The notes: a model not told the origin generated them from the sequence alone. A stretch of 64,000 nucleotides of DNA from Larkinella punicea (GCF_003334855.1 NZ_QOWE01000017.1:124001-188000), one strand, 5' to 3'. Shown: positions 17,412-26,623, counted from the stretch's first letter. Program-made: numbers and translations.

Positions 17412-19631
17412 ATGCGAACACCACTTTACAGTTTTCTTTTTGTCATTTTCTCCAGCGTTTGTTACGCACAGACACAGCCGGTTTACCAGGACAAACCCTA
17501 CTGGCAGGATTACAGCATTAAATTTTACGCGGACAAACCCAATGGCGACTTGCTGGATGTGCAGGCCGACCGCAACGGCGCCATTCAGATTCTGACATCA
17601 AAAGGTGATTTGCTGCACCCGCACGACGGCCAGTTTCTCTATCCCGGCACCCTGCAACCAGACAATACCTACCGGTTTATGAAGGACAAAAAGCTCACGG
17701 CTTTGGGCAGCTATCAACAGCAATTCGTTTACCTCAGCGATCAGGTGGTGTTTGCCAATGCCTGGGCGGGGAAGTTGTTCTCCACACACGGTCTCCCGAA
17801 TGCCAAACTCTTTCAGGGTGGGGCGGATTTTACCTTTCTAGTATCCGACGGCTCGTCCCTGAATTTGCTGAAAGATTCAAAAAGCCTCTGGAAAGGCAGT
17901 TTGCCGGGCGATGAAACCGTGGCGATTCGCTACCAGCCCGGCGCGAATCAGTTCTGGGTTCTGGGTAAAAAATCGTTGTACACCTTGTCGGTTTCGGGTG
18001 CAAAATTGACAAAAGTGCTGGACGGAGCCGGTTTCACCGCTTTCGATGTGACCAATCAGGGCAAAAAAATCATTGTCGGAACGAACGATGGTTATCTGGA
18101 ATTCGATGTGGCTACGAAAAAACAAGTGGGAGCCATTCGCCAAAAATTGCCGTGGACCGAAATTACCGCCGTGGCGGAAGTGGACGGTAAACTGTGGTTT
18201 GGTTCGACCAAAGGCGCGTTTGCCTTGCGCCCGGACGGCAAGTTCGATTACTACAACGGCGAACGCTGGCTACCGGGCGATGAGGTCACGCACATTTCGA
18301 AAGGCCCCAAAAACTCGGTGTTGATTCTGACCAAAGCCGGTTTGGGGCAAATCTGTTTCAAACAGATGACGCTTTATGACAAGGCCGTCTTTTTTGACAA
18401 TCAGGTTCGGAGTCGCCACATCCGGGTGGGCTTCAACTCGACGCTGGACCGGATGGAAAAAGGCAACCTGGCGACGGGGTATCTGGACGATTCCGACAAC
18501 GACGGTCTGTGGACAGCCATGTATCTGGGCGGGGAGATTTTCCGCTATGCCGCTACCAAAGATCCCGAAGCCTTGCAAAACTGCCGGGAGTCACTCGATG
18601 CGATGGAGCGGCTTTACACCATCACGCCGGTGCCGGGTTTTCCGGCCCGCTCGTTCGAGCGCAGTGGACACATGAAGGAACTCTCCGATTCGGAGCGCTG
18701 GCAACACGCCAGTGATAAGGAGTGGGACTGGAAATCGACCACGAGCAGCGATGAGGTGATTGGTCACATTTTCGCGTTCGGCGCGATGGCCGAACTGATT
18801 CCCGATAAAAACCTGAAAAGCCGGGCCATTACGCTCATCGACACGCTAATGAGCCACATCATCAGCCATGATATGTACCTCATCGATTTCGACGGAAAAC
18901 CGACGATGTGGGGCAAATGGAACCCGACCTACGTCAATTCCTTCCCGACCAATGTGGGCGACCGGAAGCTGAATTCGTCGAATATTACGTCAATGCTGCA
19001 AACCGCTTACCATTTTACCAAAAAGGAAAAGTACAAAAAAAAGCTCCTTGAGCTGATGCAGAAACACGGTTATCTGACCAACCAGATGCGGTCGATGAAC
19101 GAGATCGGGAAAGCCCCTGCGGATGCCGACGAACACGCCAAACACATGTCGGATGGCTGGAATCACTCGGACGACGAGATGTATTTCGTTGGCTACTGGG
19201 GACTGTATCGGTATGCGCTGAACGACACTTTGAAGGCTAAATACAAGCAGCAGATCATTGACCACTGGCAGGCGGAACGGCCCGAAAAGGAGGGAGCCTG
19301 GAATATCTTTACGGCCCTGACCGGCACGAAGGAATTTGACCTGAACGAAGCCGCCTGGTATCTGCGTGAACACCCGCTCGATCTCATCGACTGGTCGATT
19401 CAGAATAGCCACCGCAAAGACATCGAACTGCTGCCGGAAAACTTCCGGAGACAAACAACGAAGGAAGTGCTGCCCCCCGACGAGCGACGCATCCAGCGGC
19501 ACAACGCCAACATGTTCGACCTCGACCGCAAAGGCCGGAGTGGCGGCTCGGAAAATAGCGCAGGCGATATCTGGCTCCTGCCTTACTGGATGGGGCGTTA
19601 TCTGGGGGTGATTTCTGCGCCGGTTAAATAG
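17412..19631 (+). CDS. Secreted beta-propeller plus alpha/alpha-toroid-like protein (paralogue 2 of 3)
   Basis: The start at ATG 17412 opens a good signal peptide (MRTPLYSFLFVIFSSVCYAQ) and avoids overlap with the sialidase-like gene that an upstream ATG at 17316 would need. The 739-residue protein has an opening VYQDKPYWQDYS, a degenerate propeller (about 40-320, e.g. GKLWFGSTKGAFAL), a linker RSRHIRVGFN, and a helical domain (about 335-735) with DDSDNDGLWTAMYLGGE, TSSDEVIGHIFAFGAMAEL, FDGKPTMWGKWNPTY, WNHSDDEMYF and a C-terminal LLPYWMGRYLGV. These motifs are shared with the 19762-21987 protein. No characterised family is recognised. Confidence 0.85.
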   Translation: MRTPLYSFLFVIFSSVCYAQTQPVYQDKPYWQDYSIKFYADKPNGDLLDVQADRNGAIQILTSKGDLLHPHDGQFLYPGTLQPDNTYRFMKDKKLTALGSYQQQFVYLSDQVVFANAWAGKLFSTHGLPNAKLFQGGADFTFLVSDGSSLNLLKDSKSLWKGSLPGDETVAIRYQPGANQFWVLGKKSLYTLSVSGAKLTKVLDGAGFTAFDVTNQGKKIIVGTNDGYLEFDVATKKQVGAIRQKLPWTEITAVAEVDGKLWFGSTKGAFALRPDGKFDYYNGERWLPGDEVTHISKGPKNSVLILTKAGLGQICFKQMTLYDKAVFFDNQVRSRHIRVGFNSTLDRMEKGNLATGYLDDSDNDGLWTAMYLGGEIFRYAATKDPEALQNCRESLDAMERLYTITPVPGFPARSFERSGHMKELSDSERWQHASDKEWDWKSTTSSDEVIGHIFAFGAMAELIPDKNLKSRAITLIDTLMSHIISHDMYLIDFDGKPTMWGKWNPTYVNSFPTNVGDRKLNSSNITSMLQTAYHFTKKEKYKKKLLELMQKHGYLTNQMRSMNEIGKAPADADEHAKHMSDGWNHSDDEMYFVGYWGLYRYALNDTLKAKYKQQIIDHWQAERPEKEGAWNIFTALTGTKEFDLNEAAWYLREHPLDLIDWSIQNSHRKDIELLPENFRRQTTKEVLPPDERRIQRHNANMFDLDRKGRSGGSENSAGDIWLLPYWMGRYLGVISAPVK

Positions 19632-19636
19632 AAAAG

Positions 19637-19745
19637 AAAGAATTATTTCGCAGAGTTTAGCGGAGAAAAAAGAGAGTTACACAGAGAAAAAAACAACTCT
19701 GATAAACTCTGATTTTCTCCGCTAAACTCTGCGAAATAACTCTTT
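19637..19745. repeat. Long inverted repeat (palindromic element 2)
   Basis: Arms 19637-19669 and 19713-19745 (33 nt each) pair nearly perfectly, with a purine-rich internal segment between. The arm reads CGCAGAGTTTAGCGGAG, a variant of the GCGGAGTTGAGCGGAG arm in the other elements. It starts 5 nt after a stop codon and ends 16 nt before the next ATG. Confidence 0.88.
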
Positions 19746-19761
19746 TAGTTTATACAAGAAT

Positions 19762-21987
19762 ATGAGAAGCATTTTCTGCCTTATCCTCCTTAGCGCATTC
19801 AAGTTAAATGCACAACAACCAGTTTATCAGGATATTCCTTATACCCAAGACTACAGCGTCAAGCACTATCTGAAAGACACGACACTCGCACTCTCCCGGG
19901 TTTTTGCGGATCGAAACGGCGTCATTCAGGTGCTCTCGGCCAAAGGGTTATTGCAACCCAACGGCGGTCAGTTTCAGTATCCGGGAACGCTGGAACCGGT
20001 TCGGGCTTACCGTCCTATGGCCGATAAAAAGCTGGCTGGTCTGGGCGTTTTTCAAAAGCAGTTTGTCTACCTTGACGATCAAACCGTCCTGAGCAATGCC
20101 TGGGCCGGGAAGCTACTGGCGCGGCACGGTTTGCCCAAAGCCCGGATTTTTTGTCCGGGTGCCGACCGGTTTTCGTTTCTGGTTTCGGATGGCACCACAC
20201 TGAAAATGCTTCAGGATTCGGCGGTGATCTGGACGGGAAAACTGGCCGCGGATCAGGTCAAAGATATCCGGTTCGAAGCAGCTCAAAACCGCTTCTGGAT
20301 TCTGGGTGAACAGTCTGTGAGTGCGTTTTCGCTGGCGGACAAATCCCTGAAAACCGTCTTCCGGTTACCCGGACTGACCTGTTTTGAACTCGTTAAAAAC
20401 CAGCTTTACCTCGGCACCCACGACGGCTACCTGGTTTTCGATCCGGCCCTGAATAAACCCGTTGGTCCGACGCAGAAAAAACTTCCGGTGACGGATCTGA
20501 CCATGATTTCGTATGCCCACGGGAACCTCTGGTTTGGTTCGAATCGAGGTGCTTTTATGCAACGCCCGGACGGAAAATTCAATTATTATTACGGTGAACG
20601 ATGGGTGCCCGGAAACCGGATTATTCATATTTCAGAAGGGCCGGAAAATAGTGTGTTGATTTTGACCAACAAAGGGCTGGGTGAGATTCGGTTCAGGCAG
20701 ATGACGTTGCACGAAAAATCGCTGGTATATGAAAAACAGGTTCGCCAACGACACATCCGGTACGGTTTTAACTGCGACGTTTCGACGCTCAAAAACGGTG
20801 ATTTATCCACTTTTGAAATGGGCCAGCGCGACAGCGACAACCTCTGGACGGCCATGTATCTGGTCAGCCAGTTGTATCGACACAAAGTAACCGGCGACCC
20901 CGAAGCGTTGCAAAACTGGATGGAGTCGTTCGAAGCAATGGAGCGGCTCTTTACGATCACCGGCATGAAGGGCTACTTTGCCCGGGGCTTCGAGCGGAAG
21001 GGTTACTTCAAGTTCAAACCAGAACAGTGGGACGGCGGTTTGACCAACGGCTGGACCCACGCCAAAGACGGCCATTGGGACTGGCGCGGCACGACCAGCA
21101 GTGACCAGACCGTCGGGCAATTTTTCGCGCTCACCCAAATTGCCGAATTAACGGACGGCGATACCCGGAAACGGGCCATCGGTCTGATCGATAAACTGAT
21201 GACGAATATCATCAACAATGATTGGTATCTGATTGATTTTGACGGCAAACCGACCCTTTGGGGGAAATGGCATCCGGATTACGTGAACGGTTTTCCAACG
21301 ATGGTGGGCGATCGGAAAATCAACTCGTCCAACATCATCGCGTTTTTGCAGGTGGCTTATCATTTTACCCAAAAGCCGATTTATAAGGAGAAGGCGTACG
21401 AGTTGATGCAGAAACACGGCTACCTCGAAAATCTGCTGCGGCCGATGGGCGAGATCGGTAAAACTCCGCCCAACGCCAGCGACTGGGCCAAAATGCTCTC
21501 CAAAGAATGGAATCACTCCGACGACGAAATGTATTTTCTGGCGTACGGGAGTCTGTATCGTTACGCGTTTGACTCGAAACTGAAAACCCAATTCTGGGCC
21601 ACCATCAAAGAACATTGGGAGTTTGAACGGCCCGAGAAAAATAGCCTCTGGAACTTCATTTATGCCGCGACGGGTGCCAAAGCCTTCGATCTGGACGAAA
21701 GCATCTGGCATTTGCAGGAGTTTCCGCTGGACATGATTGAGTGGAGTGTGATGAACAGCCACCGGAAAGATCTGGACTTTGTGCCCGAAAACTTCCGCGA
21801 ACAAACCACCACCTCCGTTCTGCCACCCGACGAGCGCCCGGAACTCAAACACAACCGCAACCTCTTCAAACTCGACCGGCCCGGTGGCAACGGCATGAGC
21901 GAACTCAGCGCCGGGGATTCATTCCTGCTGCCGTATTGGATGGGGCGGTATCTGGGCGTGATCTCCGCACCGGTTTCGAGTAAGTAA
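19762..21987 (+). CDS. Secreted beta-propeller plus alpha/alpha-toroid-like protein (paralogue 3 of 3)
   Basis: This 741-residue protein is a close relative of the 17412-19631 product along its whole length. It has a signal peptide (MRSIFCLILLSAFKLNAQ), VYQDIPYTQDYS, a propeller region (about 40-320) and the helical domain with TSSDQTVGQFFALTQIAEL, FDGKPTLWGKWHPDY, WNHSDDEMYF and LLPYWMGRYLGVISAPV. The acidic/His motif WNHSDDEM is a candidate active-site or metal-site segment because it is invariant between the two closest copies. It is preceded and followed by palindromic elements. The function is unknown; secreted carbohydrate-active enzyme is an inference from fold appearance and neighbours. 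Confidence 0.85.
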   Translation: MRSIFCLILLSAFKLNAQQPVYQDIPYTQDYSVKHYLKDTTLALSRVFADRNGVIQVLSAKGLLQPNGGQFQYPGTLEPVRAYRPMADKKLAGLGVFQKQFVYLDDQTVLSNAWAGKLLARHGLPKARIFCPGADRFSFLVSDGTTLKMLQDSAVIWTGKLAADQVKDIRFEAAQNRFWILGEQSVSAFSLADKSLKTVFRLPGLTCFELVKNQLYLGTHDGYLVFDPALNKPVGPTQKKLPVTDLTMISYAHGNLWFGSNRGAFMQRPDGKFNYYYGERWVPGNRIIHISEGPENSVLILTNKGLGEIRFRQMTLHEKSLVYEKQVRQRHIRYGFNCDVSTLKNGDLSTFEMGQRDSDNLWTAMYLVSQLYRHKVTGDPEALQNWMESFEAMERLFTITGMKGYFARGFERKGYFKFKPEQWDGGLTNGWTHAKDGHWDWRGTTSSDQTVGQFFALTQIAELTDGDTRKRAIGLIDKLMTNIINNDWYLIDFDGKPTLWGKWHPDYVNGFPTMVGDRKINSSNIIAFLQVAYHFTQKPIYKEKAYELMQKHGYLENLLRPMGEIGKTPPNASDWAKMLSKEWNHSDDEMYFLAYGSLYRYAFDSKLKTQFWATIKEHWEFERPEKNSLWNFIYAATGAKAFDLDESIWHLQEFPLDMIEWSVMNSHRKDLDFVPENFREQTTTSVLPPDERPELKHNRNLFKLDRPGGNGMSELSAGDSFLLPYWMGRYLGVISAPVSSK

Positions 21988-21993
21988 TAAAGA

Positions 21994-22097
21994 TTGTATC
22001 GCGGAGTTGAGCGGAGGAAAGGGAGTTAAGCAGAGAAATTTTTTCTTTCTTTTGCTCTGCTTAACTCCTCCTTCCTCCGCTCAACTCCGCGATACAA
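21994..22097. repeat. Long inverted repeat (palindromic element 3)
   Basis: Arms 21994-22035 and 22055-22097 pair with one 1-nt bulge and one mismatch. The arm contains TATCGCGGAGTTGAGCGGAG. It fills the gap between convergent genes (stops at 21987 and 22106), so it can serve as a bidirectional terminator. Confidence 0.9.
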
Positions 22098-22105
22098 CTC
22101 ATCAC

Positions 22106-22873
22106 TTAAAACTCAAATACCATATTAACCCGGAACCCCTTGTTAAACTCAAAAACCGGATTGCCAGACACCGGATCGGTTTCCGCGTGCTGCGTGATTT
22201 GATTCAAATACCCCAGCTCCAGCTTGAAATGGTCCCGGAACTGGTAGCCCAAACCGCCCAGAATTCGGTTTTGGTTGAAAATATTGACCCCCGCATTTTT
22301 ACCAAAACTGATGAAAAGCTCATCGAAAAACGTCAGGTAAAATTCGTTGTCGTCGATGGCGACCCCTTGCAGGGGCAATTCGACGGCAATTTGATACCGC
22401 ACCCGGTTTTCATAGTTCCAGCCGCGGATGCGCCGGGAACCGGTTTCGGCAATCTGACTGAGCCAGCGTTCCTCAAATCGGAATCGGTGGGAGAGCAGCA
22501 GTCGGCCAATGGTGTCGTCCAGTTGAATGTCCTGATACAGCCGGTGTTCCGGCGTAGGCACACCCTGGTCGGCCACCGGGTGTTCGCCGTAGGGAAATGT
22601 TACAAAATGGGTGTAACCGCCACCGAACTGGACTTTGTCAGTCAGCTTGTAATTCGCTCCCAGCCGCGCCAGCGACTGTTGCCAGGTTTTCACATACTGG
22701 ATGCGACGCCATTGGTATTCCGTGTGGAGCGACCACTTTTCACTCAGCTTGTGATCGCCATTGTAGACAAACCAACCGATGGAGTTGCGATCGATGATGC
22801 GCTTCTGTTGACCAAAACCGGCAATTGATACCAGCCAGAATACCGATACCCACCCAACCATTCGTAGACTCAT
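22106..22873 (-). CDS. DUF2490-family outer-membrane protein
   Basis: This 255-residue protein has a signal peptide (cleavage near AGFGQQ) and the DUF2490 start DRNSIGWFVYNGDHKLSEKWSLHTEYQWRR. Alternating hydrophobic strands and a C-terminal Phe (GFRVNMVFEF) indicate a small outer-membrane beta-barrel. The function of the family is not known. It stands alone on the minus strand between two operons of the opposite strand and is flanked by palindromic elements 3 and 4. Confidence 0.88.
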   Translation of the reverse strand: MSLRMVGWVSVFWLVSIAGFGQQKRIIDRNSIGWFVYNGDHKLSEKWSLHTEYQWRRIQYVKTWQQSLARLGANYKLTDKVQFGGGYTHFVTFPYGEHPVADQGVPTPEHRLYQDIQLDDTIGRLLLSHRFRFEERWLSQIAETGSRRIRGWNYENRVRYQIAVELPLQGVAIDDNEFYLTFFDELFISFGKNAGVNIFNQNRILGGLGYQFRDHFKLELGYLNQITQHAETDPVSGNPVFEFNKGFRVNMVFEF

Positions 22874-22925
22874 CTTTGTAGAACCAATCCGAACCCATAA
22901 AGGCTGAGTAAAGGGTAAAGAGTTA

Positions 22926-23017
22926 TTTCGCGGAGTTGAGCGGAGGCTGAGCTGAGTTAAGCAGAGTTTATTACTTCTCCGCTTAACTCAGCTCAGCCTC
23001 CGCTCAACTCCGCGATA
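22926..23017. repeat. Long inverted repeat (palindromic element 4)
   Basis: The core arms 22928-22962 and 22981-23015 are a perfect 35-bp inverted repeat; pairing extends inward with one mismatch. The arm contains TCGCGGAGTTGAGCGGAGG followed by CTGAGCTGAGTTAAGC. Unlike the other copies it lies upstream of genes on both strands (52 nt from the DUF2490 start), so simple termination does not explain it. Confidence 0.9.
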
Positions 23018-23317
23018 CGACCTGGTTTTTGAATCCGTTTACTGGTACGCTATTTGTGGTAACATTGAGTATAAAGAGTTTCTTTTTTCTTCGCAACAAT
23101 GACCAGTGAAATTGTCTAATTCTTAGATTGGAAAAGAGGAAGACTGGTAGCGGTTTTTACTCAGATTTTTACCTGATTTCTACCGAATGATAGATTACTA
23201 AGTAAAAACATACATTTTTTTGGTAACAATCGGCTCTGAACGTAAATTGAGTTGTTTTTTGGTACAAATACGATAGTGGTTGGGATAATTGCGACACTCT
23301 TTTTAGAAAAGGCCCTC

Positions 23318-23325
23318 TACATTTG
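23318..23325 (+). promoter_or_regulatory. Candidate -7 box for the STAND operon
   Basis: TACATTTG matches the Bacteroidota TAnnTTTG -7 consensus exactly. A good TTTG -33 box is not present at the expected 19-20 nt spacing, so this is tentative. Confidence 0.35.
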
Positions 23326-23449
23326 CTTCAAACAGCATTTCCATCGGCCATAGACAACAAAACACACACCTGGGACGAAAGCGAATGGCTGTTTCGAAGG
23401 CCGACACTAAAATGACAACCGGGCTGTCAGGAGTCCGCTGTGACTGGGA

Positions 23450-26400
23450 ATGATTGAAACGTACCCTAAAGTTGCTTTTGCAAACCCGTTTCCGGGCTTA
23501 CGAAGTTTCGAACCGGAAGACTCCCGGCTGTTCTTTGGACGTGAAAACCAGATTCACGACTTAAAGGAGCGGCTGGCCGATGCGCATTTTTTAGCCATTG
23601 TGGGTTCTTCCGGAAGCGGAAAATCGTCGCTGGTCAAGGCCGGTCTGGTTCCGCAACTGCTGACGAGCAACCTGCCGTCGGCCCCGTTCAAGACCTGGCA
23701 GGTAATTTCTTTCAATCCTGAAGCAACACCTACCCGCAATTTTGCCCTGGCGCTTCATCAGACTTTTGCCCGGCAAAACCGCCCGTTTGCCGAACGGTTT
23801 TCGCCGGAAGACGTGGAAACGTGGCTGCGAACCAAGCCTGAAACCCTTCTGGACTGGTGTGAAAACGCGAACCTGCTCATTGTGATCGATCAGTTTGAGG
23901 ACGTGTTTCGCTACCAGTCGACCGACGACGGCCGCGAAGATGTGGCGGGGTTCATCAACCTGATTCTGGCGTTGAGCCGCCGGCAAAATGAGTCGGTGTA
24001 TGTCGTGCTGACGATGCGCTCGGATTACCTCGATGACTGCACGGATTATGAAGGGCTAACGGAAGCCATCAACCACGGTTCGTATCTGTTGCCCAAGATG
24101 AACCGGGACGAAATCCGGCAGGCCATCGTGACGCCGATTCAGGTGATGGGGGCCGGTATTTCCGAAGAACTCACCACCCGGCTGCTCACCGACATTGGAA
24201 ACCGGGCCGATCAACTGCCGATTCTGCAACACGCGCTCATGCGAACGTGGAACTACTGGCAGCTCAACCGCAATACCGATAATTCCATCGATCTGTCTGA
24301 TTACGAGGCTATTGGGACCATGCAGAAAGCCATCACGGTACACGCCGAAGAGGTGTACGGGAATTTGCCGGATGAAAAAAGCCAGTTGGCCACCGAAAAG
24401 CTGTTCAAAGCCCTGATCGTGCTGGGAGCGGGTAATACGAGCGTAATCCGGCCCATTCCCGTGGGTACCATCAGCGAAATTTCGGGGGTCAATCAATACC
24501 TGTTGATCGATGTCCTGAACCGGTTTCGGGAGCGGGATGTAGCCTTTTTAACGCCGTCGATTGCCCTGCACGCCGACCCCGAGCTGATCATCGACATCAG
24601 CCACGAGCGGTTGATGATTTTATGGGAACGGCTCCAAACCTGGGTCAAGGAAGAAACCGATTCGGCTAAATTTTATAAGCAGGTCAGTCGGTCGGCGACC
24701 TTGTACCACGAAGGAAAAACCGGGTTGTGGGTCAATCCCGAATTGCAGATTGGCCTGAAGTGGCTGGCCGAAAACCGCCCGACACCGGCCTGGGCCAATC
24801 GCTACGATCCGTATCTCGAACGGGCAGTCAACTTTCTGGAATACAGCCGGAATCAATACGAATTTGAAATCCGCAACAAGGAAGAACGGCAGAAACGGGA
24901 ACTGAAACGGGCGCGGTTTTTTGCGGCTTTCCTGGGCGTGGGTTCGTTGATCTCGCTTTTCTTCCTGATCGTTTCGGCGGTTTTGCGTACGGAAGCTCTC
25001 CAGAGTGAAGAAACGGCGATTGCCGAGAAAAAGATTGCCCTTTTTGAGCGAAACCGTGCCGAAGCCCAAACCCGGGAAGCCATTACCCAGAAGAAAATCG
25101 CCGAGCAGCAGGAAATCATGGCCGAGCAGCAGAAGCGATTGACCGAAGAACAGCGGGTGATTGCCGTGCGTGGCCAACAGACGGTTGAGCTAAAACGGCA
25201 GGAGGCCGAAACCGCCCGCCAGTTGGCCGTGGCCCAGACCCAACGCGCCGAAGAAGCCCGGAATGATGCGCAGCGGCAACGTCATCAGGCGGAGGAGGCC
25301 CGAAAAGAAGCCGAACAGCAGAAAAGCCGGGCCGAAGGCTCGCAAAAAGAAGCCGAAGCACAGCGGTCGGTGGCGCAGACGGCCCAGCAATTTGCCGAAC
25401 AGCAACGCGGGAAAGCCGTGGCCCGGACGGTGGCGATTCAATCGTATCAACTCAACGAAAACACGCAGGATGATCTGTCGGCTTTGCTGGCGCTGGAAGC
25501 CTATCGCCTGAATGTGAAGAATGGCGGTTTGCCCGATAATCCGGACATTTTCAATGCGTTATCGAAATCATCGGACGCCAATACCGTGCTGCGCCCTCAT
25601 GCCGATGTGGTGCGAACGGTGGCGATGCAACCCGGTTCCAACGGGTCGCTCATGGCAACGGGGAGCGACGACGGTACCGTAAAATTGTGGGCAAACGGGG
25701 AACTCAATCGGGCACCCTTATCGCTGAAAACGCCCCGGCGGAACGCCAATGGCGTCCGGGCCGTGGCCGTTAGTCCGGATGGGAAAACCGTGTTTGGCGG
25801 CAGTGAAAACGGCTGGCTGTACGGCTGGAATACCGAAAAACCGGAGGCCATGCCATCGGCAATCAAAGCTCATGAGGTTCCGGTGCTGGCGTTGTTGCCG
25901 GTCGACGGTTCGTCCCGGCTGATCTCGGTCAGTGGCGATGGTCAGGTTCGGAACTGGAAACCGGCGGCCAACCGGCTCGATTCGTTGCAGAACAACCGTT
26001 CCGGTTTTGCGATCTACTGCGCCCGGCTTACCCGCGACGGCAAACGGCTGGTGTGTGGTTCGAACAACGGGCAGATTCTGAGTTTCGACGCAACGGATCT
26101 GACGAAAAAACCGGAGGTGATTGCTCGTCGGCAGTTTGGCAACCGGGTGACGGCCCTGGCCTTTAGCCCGGATGGAACGCAGCTTCTGACCGGCACGTCG
26201 AATGGCCTGCTCTATGCCTGGAAACTGACCGGAAATGCCCCCGAAGCGGTGGGAAGCCTCCTGTCGGGGCGGCATTCGTCCACCGTCAGCGACATTGTTT
26301 TTTCGCCCAACGGCAAATTGGTCGCCAGCAGCAGTGCCGACTGGTCGATTCACATCTGGGATTACAACAACCTGATCAAACAGCAACAACCTATCGTGAT

Positions 26401-26617
26401 CAACGATTTCGACTCGTGGGTGATGGCCATCCGGTTCAGCAACGACGGCAAACGGCTGATTGCCTGCGGGGCCGACCGGACGGTGCGCATCCGCAACATT
26501 GACCCGGCGGATTTGTATGCCGAACTGGCCCGGAAAGTAAAACGAAACCTGAGCACCGAGGAGTGGGAGAAGTACATCGGGAAGGATATTCCCTACGAAA
26601 AAACGAAGCCTGATTAA
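23450..26617 (+). CDS. Membrane STAND NTPase (nSTAND1 type) with coiled coil and WD40 propeller
   Basis: This 1055-residue protein opens with NPFPGLRSFEPEDSRLFFGR, the typical entry to novel-STAND NTPases. Walker A is GSSGSGKSS (52-60) and Walker B is LLIVIDQFED (142-151). A single membrane segment lies at about 490-513, followed by a long Glu/Gln/Ala/Arg coiled coil (about 520-665) and WD40-like blades (about 690-1035; FSPDGTQLLTGTSNGLLYAW, FSPNGKLVASSSADWSIHIW). STAND proteins are ligand-triggered switches that oligomerise. No effector domain precedes the NTPase. With one membrane crossing, the NTPase would be cytoplasmic and the propeller periplasmic if orientation is N-in. It leads a five-gene operon; the next gene starts 6 nt after its stop. 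Confidence 0.92.
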   Translation: MIETYPKVAFANPFPGLRSFEPEDSRLFFGRENQIHDLKERLADAHFLAIVGSSGSGKSSLVKAGLVPQLLTSNLPSAPFKTWQVISFNPEATPTRNFALALHQTFARQNRPFAERFSPEDVETWLRTKPETLLDWCENANLLIVIDQFEDVFRYQSTDDGREDVAGFINLILALSRRQNESVYVVLTMRSDYLDDCTDYEGLTEAINHGSYLLPKMNRDEIRQAIVTPIQVMGAGISEELTTRLLTDIGNRADQLPILQHALMRTWNYWQLNRNTDNSIDLSDYEAIGTMQKAITVHAEEVYGNLPDEKSQLATEKLFKALIVLGAGNTSVIRPIPVGTISEISGVNQYLLIDVLNRFRERDVAFLTPSIALHADPELIIDISHERLMILWERLQTWVKEETDSAKFYKQVSRSATLYHEGKTGLWVNPELQIGLKWLAENRPTPAWANRYDPYLERAVNFLEYSRNQYEFEIRNKEERQKRELKRARFFAAFLGVGSLISLFFLIVSAVLRTEALQSEETAIAEKKIALFERNRAEAQTREAITQKKIAEQQEIMAEQQKRLTEEQRVIAVRGQQTVELKRQEAETARQLAVAQTQRAEEARNDAQRQRHQAEEARKEAEQQKSRAEGSQKEAEAQRSVAQTAQQFAEQQRGKAVARTVAIQSYQLNENTQDDLSALLALEAYRLNVKNGGLPDNPDIFNALSKSSDANTVLRPHADVVRTVAMQPGSNGSLMATGSDDGTVKLWANGELNRAPLSLKTPRRNANGVRAVAVSPDGKTVFGGSENGWLYGWNTEKPEAMPSAIKAHEVPVLALLPVDGSSRLISVSGDGQVRNWKPAANRLDSLQNNRSGFAIYCARLTRDGKRLVCGSNNGQILSFDATDLTKKPEVIARRQFGNRVTALAFSPDGTQLLTGTSNGLLYAWKLTGNAPEAVGSLLSGRHSSTVSDIVFSPNGKLVASSSADWSIHIWDYNNLIKQQQPIVINDFDSWVMAIRFSNDGKRLIACGADRTVRIRNIDPADLYAELARKVKRNLSTEEWEKYIGKDIPYEKTKPD

Positions 26618-26623
26618 CTGTAC

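Larger units (their letters stand above)
22874..23449. other. 576-nt intergenic region: divergent promoters and palindromic element 4
   Basis: This gap separates the DUF2490 gene (minus) from the STAND operon (plus). It holds palindromic element 4 near its left side and an AT-rich stretch from about 23040 to 23300 with no convincing open frame. A TACATTTG box at 23318-23325 is the best plus-strand promoter candidate, giving a leader of about 120 nt for the STAND gene. Confidence 0.5.

Noticed and set aside
15015-23017. Palindromic elements as a CRISPR array
   Set aside because: The copies are kilobases apart, separated by genes, and have no uniform spacers or cas genes.
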